Source: Rhizobacter sp.
GTDB taxonomy: Bacteria; Pseudomonadota; Gammaproteobacteria; Burkholderiales; Burkholderiaceae_C
Assembly: GCA_025359585.1 (NCBI GenBank)
Contig: JANYFX010000177.1
Location: 1-5,737 of the forward strand
Length of the DNA: 5,737 nucleotides
Direction: 5' to 3'
The notes under the pieces were generated by a model that did no database searches, was not told where the DNA came from, and saw only the letters and a program-made list of their open reading frames with translations. A program made the position numbers and the translations under genes. Shown here in pieces: positions 1-4,854 of this stretch; within the stretch, counting starts at the first letter, position 1; every line of letters begins with the position of its first letter.

Positions 1-237
1 CACCGGCTCCTGCGGCAGGTAGCCGATGTTCAGGCCGGGCATCGGCGTGGCTTCGCCTTCGATGTCTCTGTCGATGCCGGCCATGATCTTGAGCAGCGTG
101 CTCTTGCCCGAGCCGTTCGTGCCGAGCACGCCGATCTTGGCGCCGGGGAAGAAGCTGAGCGAAATGTCCTTGAGGATCTGCCGCTTCGGCGGCACGATCT
201 TGCCGACGCGGTTCATTGTGAAAACGTACTGAGCCAT
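1..237 (-). CDS. ettA: EttA, ABC-F translational throttle ATPase (N-terminal 79 residues, partial)
   Basis: This is the start of an ABC-F protein; the rest lies beyond the left edge. The visible protein begins MAQYVFTMNRVGKIVPPKRQ, which is the characteristic EttA N-terminus, and continues into the first ATP-binding domain with a Walker A motif GTNGSGKS at residues 39-46. The stretch after it (MAGIDRDIEGEA, then IGYLPQEP up to the Q-loop) also matches EttA. In the known family, EttA binds the ribosomal E site and, depending on the ATP/ADP ratio, gates entry of the 70S initiation complex into elongation. It has two ABC domains and about 555 residues, so roughly one seventh is seen here. The ATG at 237-235 fits the conserved N-terminus; the ribosome-binding site is weak (a GGGA about ten bases upstream). 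The gene diverges from rhlE. The second ABC domain and the arm region cannot be checked. Confidence 0.95.
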   Translation of the reverse strand, partial: MAQYVFTMNRVGKIVPPKRQILKDISLSFFPGAKIGVLGTNGSGKSTLLKIMAGIDRDIEGEATPMPGLNIGYLPQEPV

Positions 238-306
238 GAATTCGAATCCCGGAGAAAGTCAGAAGGCTTGAGGCATACGCCGCAGAACGCGGGTGCCGAC
301 AGGCGC

Positions 307-312
307 TATTGT
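307..312 (-). promoter_or_regulatory. possible -10 element of the ettA promoter
   Basis: Read on the minus strand, this is ACAATA followed by GCG, a common Burkholderiales-style -10 context, about 70 bases upstream of the ettA ATG. No good -35 hexamer stands at 16-18 bases from it. The -35 zone would overlap that of the divergent rhlE promoter, so the two genes may share a control region. This is inference from position and a weak consensus only. Confidence 0.3.
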
Positions 313-346
313 CGCCGCTTCGCCATCGCGGGTCATGGCAGCCGGT

Positions 347-352
347 TAGAAT
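347..352 (+). promoter_or_regulatory. possible -10 element of the rhlE promoter
   Basis: The hexamer TAGAAT matches the sigma-70 -10 consensus at five of six positions and is followed by GCGCGC, a frequent context in GC-rich betaproteobacteria. Transcription would start near 359, giving an rhlE leader of about 125 bases. No convincing -35 hexamer is visible. It lies 34 bases from the divergent ettA -10 candidate. Confidence 0.4.
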
Positions 353-360
353 GCGCGCAC

Positions 361-386
361 CAGCACACGCTTCAGTCACTGTGCTG
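361..386 (+). other. inverted repeat (hairpin) at the 5' end of the predicted rhlE leader
   Basis: CAGCACA at 361-367 is perfectly complementary to TGTGCTG at 380-386, with a 12-base loop. If transcription begins near 359, this seven-pair hairpin caps the 5' end of the rhlE mRNA. Such hairpins can stabilise a transcript, but no function is shown here. No T-run follows, so it does not look like a terminator. Confidence 0.35.
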
Positions 387-485
387 CCGTCATCCTGACC
401 TGAGCCCCGCGCTCAAAACACCCTCTCTGCCTGCGACTGGCGCCCGATGTACGAGCGACAGGCCGACCCCTCCGTTTGGAATCCC

Positions 486-1859
486 ATGTCTTTTGACACT
501 CTCGGCCTCGCCGAGCCCTTGCTGCGTGCCGTTGCGGAATACGGCTACACCACCCCCACCCCGATCCAGATGCAGGCCATTCCCGCCGTGCTCTCCGGCG
601 GCGACGTGATGGGCGGCGCCCAGACCGGCACCGGCAAGACCGCCGGCTTCGTGCTGCCGATGTTGCACCGCCTGATGGCCAACCCCGCCGTGCGCGACGC
701 CAAGGGCCGCCTGCCGATCCGCGCGCTGATCCTCACCCCCACCCGCGAACTCGCCGCACAGGTCGAAGAAAGCGTTCGCACCTACGGCAAGCACAGCAAG
801 CTCACCAGCATGGTGATGTTCGGCGGCGTCGGCATGCAGCCGCAGATCGACAAGCTGCGCCGCGGCGTCGACATCCTCGTGGCCACCCCCGGCCGCCTGC
901 TCGACCACCACCAGCAGCGCACGCTCGACCTGTCGCACGTGCAGATCTTCGTGCTGGACGAAGCCGACCGCATGCTCGACATGGGCTTCGTGCATGACAT
1001 CAAGAAGGTGCTCGCGGTGCTGCCGCCGAAGAAGCAGAGCCTGCTGTTCAGCGCGACCTTCAGCGACGAGATCAAGGCCCTGGCCGACCGCCTGCTGAAC
1101 GCGCCGGTGCTGATCGAAGTGGCGCGCCGCAACCAGACCGCCGAGACCATCGCGCAGAAGGTGCACCCGGTTGGCCGCGAAAAGAAGAAAGACCTGCTCG
1201 TGCACCTGATCAAGTCGAACGACTGGGACCAGGTGCTGGTGTTCACGCGCATGAAACACGGCGCGAACCGGCTGGTCGAGCACCTGCTGAAAGAAAACAT
1301 CAGCGCGATGGCGATCCACGGCAACAAGAGCCAGACCGCGCGCACCAAGGCGCTGGCCGAGTTCAAGACCGGCGACCTGACGGTGCTGGTGGCGACCGAC
1401 ATCGCCGCGCGTGGCATCGACATCGACATGCTGCCGCACGTGGTGAACTACGAGTTGCCCAACGTGCCCGAAGACTATGTGCACCGCATCGGCCGCACCG
1501 GCCGCGCCGGCGCCAAGGGCGAAGCGGTGTCGCTGGTCTGTGTCGACGAAAACGGCTTCCTGCGCGACATCGAGCGGCTCATCAAGCGCGAGATCCCGAA
1601 AGAGATCGTGCCCGGCTTCGAACCGCACCCGAGCGAAAAAGCGGAGCCGATCGTGCTCGGCCGCATGGTGATCGGCGAAGGCGCCGGCCGCGGTGGCCAG
1701 CGTCATCACGCCGGTGGCCGGGGTGGCAATGGCGGTGGTGGTGGTGGCGGCGGCCGAGGCGGCAACGACTCGCGCTCGGCCCCGCGCCCGGGCGGCGCGC
1801 GCCCCGACGGCCAGCGCAGCGGCCGACCGCCGGCACGCGTCGGCCAGCCCAAGCGCTGA
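486..1859 (+). CDS. rhlE: RhlE-type DEAD-box ATP-dependent RNA helicase
   Basis: This 457-residue protein has the full set of DEAD-box motifs in order: Q motif (F3, with GYTTPTPIQ at 20-28), motif I AQTGTGKT 45-52, Ia PTRELA 85-90, Ib TPGR 134-137, II DEAD 158-161, III SAT 189-191, IV VLVFTRM 250-256, V ATDIAARGID 303-312 and VI HRIGRTGR 333-340. After the two RecA domains comes a basic, glycine- and arginine-rich tail (from about 393) that probably binds RNA non-specifically. RhlE proteins unwind short RNA duplexes with ATP and act in ribosome assembly, RNA decay and often cold growth. I chose the ATG at 486 because family members start MSFDxLGL; an in-frame ATG at 447 would add 13 residues unlike the family. 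Both starts have weak ribosome-binding sites. The general assignment is firm; the RhlE subtype rests on the N-terminus, the short CTD and the Gly/Arg tail. Confidence 0.93.
   Translation: MSFDTLGLAEPLLRAVAEYGYTTPTPIQMQAIPAVLSGGDVMGGAQTGTGKTAGFVLPMLHRLMANPAVRDAKGRLPIRALILTPTRELAAQVEESVRTYGKHSKLTSMVMFGGVGMQPQIDKLRRGVDILVATPGRLLDHHQQRTLDLSHVQIFVLDEADRMLDMGFVHDIKKVLAVLPPKKQSLLFSATFSDEIKALADRLLNAPVLIEVARRNQTAETIAQKVHPVGREKKKDLLVHLIKSNDWDQVLVFTRMKHGANRLVEHLLKENISAMAIHGNKSQTARTKALAEFKTGDLTVLVATDIAARGIDIDMLPHVVNYELPNVPEDYVHRIGRTGRAGAKGEAVSLVCVDENGFLRDIERLIKREIPKEIVPGFEPHPSEKAEPIVLGRMVIGEGAGRGGQRHHAGGRGGNGGGGGGGGRGGNDSRSAPRPGGARPDGQRSGRPPARVGQPKR
1731..1754 (+). repeat. GGC/GGT triplet run encoding eight glycines in the RhlE tail
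   Basis: Eight consecutive glycine codons (residues 416-423) form a short imperfect trinucleotide run inside a longer Gly/Arg segment. Runs of this kind can change length by replication slippage in steps of one codon, which would keep the frame. It lies in a presumably disordered tail where length changes are tolerated. Confidence 0.8.
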
Positions 1860-1871
1860 GCCGAAGCCGAC

Positions 1872-1890
1872 TGTGGCGCCACGCGCCACA
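1872..1890. other. hairpin just after the rhlE stop codon
   Basis: TGTGGCG at 1872-1878 pairs perfectly with CGCCACA at 1884-1890 around a five-base loop; the ten-base palindrome GTGGCGCCAC (1873-1882) lies inside. It starts 13 bases after the rhlE stop. There is no T-run, so it is not a standard intrinsic terminator, though it could be an mRNA 3'-end stabiliser. Its left arm shares three bases with the larger inverted repeat 1865-1874/1931-1940, so the two pairings exclude each other. Confidence 0.5.
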
Positions 1891-1929
1891 CGGCAGGAAT
1901 TGGACACAACCCGGCGCACGCGCGCCGGG

Positions 1930-1935
1930 TACAGT
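1930..1935 (+). promoter_or_regulatory. possible -10 element giving a leaderless SDR transcript
   Basis: TACAGT ends eight bases before the ATG at 1944, so a start about seven bases downstream of it would fall at or next to the start codon and give a leaderless mRNA. That would agree with the absence of any Shine-Dalgarno sequence there. No -35 hexamer lies at normal distance (a TTGGAC at 1900 is about 24 bases away, too far). The hexamer overlaps the inverted repeat, so it may be coincidence. Confidence 0.25.
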
Positions 1936-1943
1936 CGGCTCGC

Positions 1944-2624
1944 ATGGGCCAAGGCAAAGTTTCATCACGCACCGCGCTGCTGGCCGGTGCCACCGGCCTG
2001 ATCGGCCGCGCGCTGCTGCCGCTGCTGGAAAAGAGCGAGGTCTACTCGCTGGTGCACGTGCTCGTGCGGCGTGCGGTGAGCGGGATCGAAGCTCACCCCA
2101 AGGTCACGTTCCAGACCGTCGACTTCGCACACCTGCCACAACCGTTTCCGAAGGTCGACGACGTCTACATCGCGCTCGGCACCACGATCAAGGTCGCGGG
2201 CTCTGAAGCCGCGTTCCGGCAGGTCGATTTCGATTTCGTGGTCAACACCGCGCGCGCTGCGCGGGCGGCCGGTGCGCGCCGGCTGGCGATCGTGTCGGCA
2301 CTCGGTGCGGATGCGAACTCGCGCGTGTTCTACAACCGCGTCAAAGGCGACATGCAGGCCAGCGTGGCCGGGCTCGGCTATGAATCGGTCGTGATCGCGC
2401 AGCCCTCGCTGCTGATGGGCGACCGCGCCGCACTTGGCCAACCCGTGCGCAGCGGCGAAGTCTGGGCAACACGAATTTTCACGCCCGTCATGTGGATGGT
2501 GCCCAAGGGCGTGCGGCCGATTCAGGCCAGTGCGGTGGCGAGCGCGATGCTCGCGGCCACCCTGTCCGGCAAGCCGGGTCTGCGGATCATGAGTTCGGGG
2601 CAGATGCAGGCGCGCCCGCGCTGA
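1944..2624 (+). CDS. atypical SDR NAD(P)-binding protein (HTATIP2/CC3-like)
   Basis: This 226-residue protein has an N-terminal Rossmann fold: beta strand, then GATGLIG at 15-21 (glycines 15, 18, 21), and after the second strand the pair R42-R43, which suggests NADP(H). Further on are a strand ending in S118 (VSALGAD) and Y130-N-R-V-K134, a YxxxK pair; Ser-Tyr-Lys matches the SDR catalytic set. The block from SALGAD to FYNRVKG is typical of atypical SDRs related to HTATIP2/TIP30 and of bacterial proteins labelled NAD-dependent epimerase or oxidoreductase. The length is normal for that group. The substrate is unknown, and I would not assign a pathway. There is no clear ribosome-binding site before the ATG at 1944. 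The stop overlaps the rluA start by one base (TGATG), so the two genes are probably co-transcribed and translationally coupled. Confidence 0.85.
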   Translation: MGQGKVSSRTALLAGATGLIGRALLPLLEKSEVYSLVHVLVRRAVSGIEAHPKVTFQTVDFAHLPQPFPKVDDVYIALGTTIKVAGSEAAFRQVDFDFVVNTARAARAAGARRLAIVSALGADANSRVFYNRVKGDMQASVAGLGYESVVIAQPSLLMGDRAALGQPVRSGEVWATRIFTPVMWMVPKGVRPIQASAVASAMLAATLSGKPGLRIMSSGQMQARPR

Positions 2625-3265
2625 TGTCAGGGCGCGACGCACTCGCGATCGTGCACGACGACGCGGCCTGCGTCGTCGTCGTCAAGCCCAGCGGTTTGCT
2701 CTCGGTGCCCGGGCGTGGCGAGCAAGTGCAGGACTGCCTCAGCGCGCGCGTGCAAGCCTTGTTCGGCGACGCACTGGTCGTGCACCGGCTCGACATGTCC
2801 ACCTCGGGCCTGATGCTGTTCGCGCGCGGCGCCGCCGCACAACGCACGCTCAGCATCGCGTTCGCGGCACGTGAAGTGCACAAGCGTTATGTCGCCGTCG
2901 CCGACGGGCTCGTCGAACAGGACAGCGGCGAGATCGACCTGCCCCTGATGGCCGACTGGCCGAACCGACCGAAGCAGAAGTGGGACCGTGAACACGGCAA
3001 GCCCTCGCTGACACGCTACCGCGTGATAGCGCGCGACGATCCCGCGCGCAGCACGCGGCTCGATCTCGAACCGGTTACCGGGCGCGCCCACCAATTGCGC
3101 CTGCACCTGCTCAGCCTTGGCCACCCGATCCTCGGCGATGCGTTGTACGCGCCGCCCTCGGTGCAGGCTCGAGCCGACCGATTGCTGCTGCACGCGAGTG
3201 CGCTGCGCTTCACGCACCCGGTGAGCGCCGCGCCGATGGCTTTCGAAGCGGTCGCGCCCTTCTGA
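2624..3265 (+). CDS. rluA: RluA, dual-specificity 23S rRNA/tRNA pseudouridine synthase
   Basis: This 213-residue protein matches E. coli RluA (about 219 residues) closely in motif and length. It has KPSGLLSVPG at 21-30, the catalytic loop HRLDMSTSG at 54-62 with catalytic D57, the RluA-specific segment DWPNRPKQK at 111-119, TGRAHQLRLH at 152-161 and HPILGDALYA at 167-176. There is no N-terminal S4 domain, which separates it from RluC and RluD. By family knowledge it converts U746 of 23S rRNA and U32 of several tRNAs to pseudouridine. I chose the ATG at 2624-2626, which shares its A with the upstream TGA; an in-frame ATG at 2492 would add 44 residues that are only the SDR gene read in another frame. 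No strong Shine-Dalgarno is seen, so reinitiation after the SDR stop is likely. It converges on rsgA with 18 bases between the stops and no evident terminator. Confidence 0.94.
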   Translation: MSGRDALAIVHDDAACVVVVKPSGLLSVPGRGEQVQDCLSARVQALFGDALVVHRLDMSTSGLMLFARGAAAQRTLSIAFAAREVHKRYVAVADGLVEQDSGEIDLPLMADWPNRPKQKWDREHGKPSLTRYRVIARDDPARSTRLDLEPVTGRAHQLRLHLLSLGHPILGDALYAPPSVQARADRLLLHASALRFTHPVSAAPMAFEAVAPF

Positions 3266-3283
3266 TCCCGGCGCCTCGCGTTT

Positions 3284-4375
3284 CTATCCGCTGCCTTGCT
3301 TGATGCGCAAACGTTCGCGTGTCGCCTTGCCACGCTGTTTCCACACCGACAACTGCTGCTGCCGTTCCAGAACGCTCATCGTGTCGCGCCGCGTTTCACG
3401 CAGCAGCTTGTGGTAGTTGCGCAGGCGGTCGCTGCCCACACCTTCACGCACCGCGCAGCCGGGTTCGTCCTGGTGTTTGCAGTCGCGAAAGCGGCAGTTC
3501 GCAGCCAGCGATTCGATGTCGCCGAAGCTCAGCGCCAAAGTCGCTTCGTCAACGTCCGGCCGCAGTGTGCGCAAGCCCGGCGTGTCGATCACGCACGCCC
3601 CGCACGGCAGGCAATGCAGCGAGCGCGAGGTGGTCGTGTGCTTGCCACGGCTGTCGTGCTCGCGCACGGCGCCGGTGTCTTGCACCACCACACCGAGCAA
3701 GGTGTTCGTCAGCGTCGACTTGCCTGCCCCCGACGAGCCGAGCACCACGAGCGTCTGGCCCGCGCCGAGGTAGGCCGCGAGGCGTTCCTTCGTCTGCGGG
3801 TCGGTGCCATCGACCGCGAGCAGATCGACGTGCGCCGGCATGCGCCCTTGCAGCGACGCGATGCGTTCTTCGAGCGCGCCCTCGGTGCGCGCGATCACGT
3901 CGGCCTTGGTCAAGACGACAACCGGCAGCACGTCGCTGGACTGCACGAGCGCCAGGTAACGCTCGAGCCGGCGCGGGTTGAAGTCGTCGTCCAGCCCCAT
4001 CACGAGCAAGGCCGTATCGACGTTGCTGACGACCGGGTGGCGCCGGCCGTCGGCATCGCGCCGCACGATGCGTGAGAGCGGCGGCACGCGCGCCTCGACC
4101 CAGAGCTGGCCGTGCACGTCGCGCTCGGCCAGCACCCAGTCGCCGACCGCGAGCGCGTTTTCTTCCTCGGCGAGTGTGCGCATCAGTCGCGGCAAGGCGC
4201 GAGCGCCGTGTTCGGCTTCGCCATCGTGCACACGCACGGTTTCGCGGTGCACTTCGGTGAGCCGCATCAGTTGTCTCGAATCCTCCTCGGTGTCGGGTGA
4301 GAGGGTGCTTGCAAGGTTTGCCAGCGCCGGCGTCAGGCCGAGTGCGCGCAGGCGTTCGAAATGAATCTGGATCAT
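3284..4375 (-). CDS. rsgA: RsgA, circularly permuted GTPase of 30S subunit maturation (possibly the RsgA2-type paralogue)
   Basis: The 363-residue protein has GTPase motifs in the permuted order of the RsgA/YjeQ family: G4 TKAD at 156-159, G1 GSSGAGKST at 213-221, a switch region GKHTTTSR at 244-251, and G3 DTPG at 264-267. An N-terminal OB-fold-like domain precedes them (with VGDWV at 77-81). A zinc-binding C-x5-C-x-H-x5-C follows (C294, C299, H301, C307), then a basic, helical C-terminus. RsgA binds late 30S particles near the decoding centre and leaves on GTP hydrolysis. The N-terminus (FERLRALGLTPAL) resembles the longer second-type RsgA proteins better than the E. coli form, so a paralogue may exist elsewhere. 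I prefer the ATG at 4375-4373; an in-frame ATG at 4423 would add 16 non-family residues. An AAGG lies about 12 bases upstream of 4375. A long structured leader precedes the gene. Confidence 0.9.
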   Translation of the reverse strand: MIQIHFERLRALGLTPALANLASTLSPDTEEDSRQLMRLTEVHRETVRVHDGEAEHGARALPRLMRTLAEEENALAVGDWVLAERDVHGQLWVEARVPPLSRIVRRDADGRRHPVVSNVDTALLVMGLDDDFNPRRLERYLALVQSSDVLPVVVLTKADVIARTEGALEERIASLQGRMPAHVDLLAVDGTDPQTKERLAAYLGAGQTLVVLGSSGAGKSTLTNTLLGVVVQDTGAVREHDSRGKHTTTSRSLHCLPCGACVIDTPGLRTLRPDVDEATLALSFGDIESLAANCRFRDCKHQDEPGCAVREGVGSDRLRNYHKLLRETRRDTMSVLERQQQLSVWKQRGKATRERLRIKQGSG

Positions 4376-4432
4376 GGTGATCGTGAACCTTCGTTTCCAA
4401 AGGCGCGGGCCGCTCGCAGCCACGCGCCGGTC

Positions 4433-4459
4433 GGCCTGGGCGCAGGTGTGCGCCAGGCC
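4433..4459 (-). other. strong hairpin in the rsgA leader
   Basis: GGCCTGGGCGCA (4433-4444) pairs with TGCGCCAGGCC (4449-4459): eleven base pairs with one bulged G and a four-base loop. It lies 57 bases upstream of the preferred rsgA start, and only 9 bases upstream of the alternative ATG at 4423. No T-run follows it on either strand, so an intrinsic terminator is unlikely. It could block initiation at the upstream ATG or stabilise the mRNA. Confidence 0.55.
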
Positions 4460-4524
4460 AGCGGGTGGGGAAAGTCAGGTCGACGGCGGCATAAAGCCGT
4501 GCGCAGGATCAGGTCTCGATCAGC

Positions 4525-4543
4525 GCCCCGAAGGGTTCGGGGC
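4525..4543 (-). terminator. hairpin A of a tandem pair upstream of rsgA (terminator-like, no T-run)
   Basis: GCCCCGAA (4525-4532) and TTCGGGGC (4536-4543) form a perfect eight-pair stem with a three-base loop. Together with hairpin B it resembles the compact GC hairpins that follow many Burkholderiales genes, but neither strand shows a following T-run. In the minus direction it is the second hairpin after the small reading frame 4634-4593, so it could end or attenuate that transcript. The stem is certain; the terminator role is a guess. Confidence 0.4.
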
Positions 4544-4545
4544 AC

Positions 4546-4562
4546 GGTGCCCGAAGGGCACC
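4546..4562 (-). terminator. hairpin B of a tandem pair upstream of rsgA (terminator-like, no T-run)
   Basis: GGTGCCC (4546-4552) and GGGCACC (4556-4562) form a perfect seven-pair stem; in the minus-strand RNA the loop is UUC inside a CUUCGG context, typical of very stable hairpins. It starts 30 bases after the stop of the 13-codon frame. Hairpins A and B share the nine-base sequence CCCGAAGGG, at 4527-4535 and 4550-4558, which allows cross-pairing between them. Confidence 0.4.
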
Positions 4563-4592
4563 AGAAACATCAACGAGTACGAATGCGCAGGC

Positions 4593-4634
4593 TCAGGCGG
4601 CGGCCGACGTGAGGGCAATGTTGAATGTCTTCAT
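4593..4634 (-). CDS. 13-codon small ORF with very strong ribosome-binding site (leader peptide or gene remnant)
   Basis: On the minus strand an ATG at 4634 follows AGGAGGTG (4639-4646), an eight-base match to the anti-Shine-Dalgarno, at good spacing; it is by far the best ribosome-binding site in the window. The frame encodes MKTFNIALTSAAA and stops at TGA. A sigma-70-like promoter lies just upstream. The peptide looks like the first half of a signal peptide (MKT, then hydrophobic). Read past the TGA, the frame continues ACAFVLVDVSGA and ends at 4509, which keeps a hydrophobic core. It may therefore be a regulatory leader peptide for rsgA, a short membrane-active peptide, or the remains of a small secreted protein gene broken by a nonsense or frameshift mutation. 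I recognise no family. The codons show no run of one amino acid beyond three final alanines, so classic amino-acid attenuation is not supported. Confidence 0.4.
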   Translation of the reverse strand: MKTFNIALTSAAA

Positions 4635-4638
4635 GGGG

Positions 4639-4646
4639 CACCTCCT
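4639..4646 (-). promoter_or_regulatory. near-perfect Shine-Dalgarno of the small ORF
   Basis: On the minus strand this reads AGGAGGTG, complementary to the 16S rRNA 3' end over eight bases. It stands four bases from the ATG at 4634 (six counted from the AGGAGG core). All other genes here have weak sites or, for the Tim44-like gene, an ordinary AAGGA, so this one stands out and argues that the short frame is, or once was, translated. Confidence 0.65.
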
Positions 4647-4697
4647 GCGGATCGTGGATCGGACGGTTGAGAAGCAGTTTGCTTGTCACCGGCGCGC

Positions 4698-4727
4698 AGT
4701 ATGGGCCGAGCGGCGCGCTCGCGTCAA
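4698..4727 (-). promoter_or_regulatory. sigma-70-like promoter reading toward the small ORF and rsgA
   Basis: On the minus strand, TTGACG (4727-4722; five of six to consensus) and CATACT (4703-4698; four of six) are 18 bases apart. Transcription would start near 4691, about 57 bases before the small-ORF ATG and about 315 bases before the rsgA ATG. A second, poorer minus-strand candidate lies upstream (CTGACA 4788-4783 and CATAAA 4767-4762, spacing only 15). Confidence 0.5.
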
Positions 4728-4784
4728 CGGGTCTGCTTCGCTCGGGCGATGCGCCCTTGCTTTTATGCAACGCAGCCGCATTTG

Positions 4785-4813
4785 TCAGCAGGGTCTTCGG
4801 CGCCTCGTATGAT
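4785..4813 (+). promoter_or_regulatory. possible promoter of the Tim44-like gene
   Basis: TATGAT at 4808-4813 matches the -10 consensus at five of six positions and is followed by GCGC. At 17 bases upstream the -35 position holds only TCAGCA (three of six); a better TTGTCA begins at 4782 but is 20 bases away. Transcription would start near 4820, about 35 bases before the ATG. The region diverges from the rsgA promoter. Confidence 0.4.
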
Positions 4814-4854
4814 CGCGCCGACTTGATTGCTCTTGAACTCAAAAGGACGTGGCG

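Larger units (their letters stand above)
1865..1940. other. long inverted repeat enclosing a perfect hairpin between rhlE and the SDR gene
   Basis: Outer arms AGCCGACTGT (1865-1874) and ACAGTCGGCT (1931-1940) are perfectly complementary over ten bases. Inside, ACCCGGCGC (1909-1917) and GCGCCGGGT (1922-1930) form a nine-pair hairpin with the four-base loop ACGC. The hairpin ends exactly where the outer right arm begins, so the two stems could stack. The whole element fills the gap between the rhlE stop (1857-1859) and the next ATG (1944). No T-run follows, so a simple intrinsic terminator is unlikely. It may act as a transcript 3' end, as a barrier to translation of read-through mRNA, or as a DNA-level operator. 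The symmetry is directly visible; the function is inferred. Confidence 0.6.
4376..4592. other. non-coding interval upstream of rsgA (structured leader)
   Basis: No frame here resembles a protein on either strand. The interval is dominated by inverted repeats, listed separately: 4433-4459, 4525-4543 and 4546-4562. If transcription starts at the minus-strand promoter near 4700, all of it would be the rsgA mRNA leader. A weaker hairpin with ACGGC/GCCGT arms and an eight-base loop lies around 4483-4500. Confidence 0.5.

Noticed and set aside
1900..1905. TTGGAC as a -35 element for the SDR gene
   Set aside because: It is about 24 bases from the TACAGT hexamer, beyond normal sigma-70 spacing, and the spacer is a strong hairpin.
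390..1952. Open frame of 520 codons on the minus strand opposite rhlE
   Set aside because: It is antisense to a complete DEAD-box helicase with all motifs, and its His/Ala/Val-rich, motif-free translation is typical of a GC-rich shadow frame.
2492..2623. Upstream extension of rluA by 44 residues from an in-frame ATG
   Set aside because: It lies wholly inside the SDR coding region in another frame and has no similarity to RluA N-termini; the 2624 start gives the normal family length.
3266..3283. Search for a shared terminator between the convergent rluA and rsgA stops
   Set aside because: Only 18 bases separate the stops, with no inverted repeat and no T-run.
3549..4400. Open frame of 283 codons on the minus strand in another frame of rsgA
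   Set aside because: It overlaps RsgA, whose GTPase and zinc motifs are intact; the alternative translation is very Arg/Ala-rich and without motifs.
4744..4764. GGGCG/CGCCC stem followed by TTGCTTTT, resembling a plus-strand terminator
   Set aside because: The stem has only five pairs and there is no plus-strand gene upstream for it to end; probably chance near the promoters.
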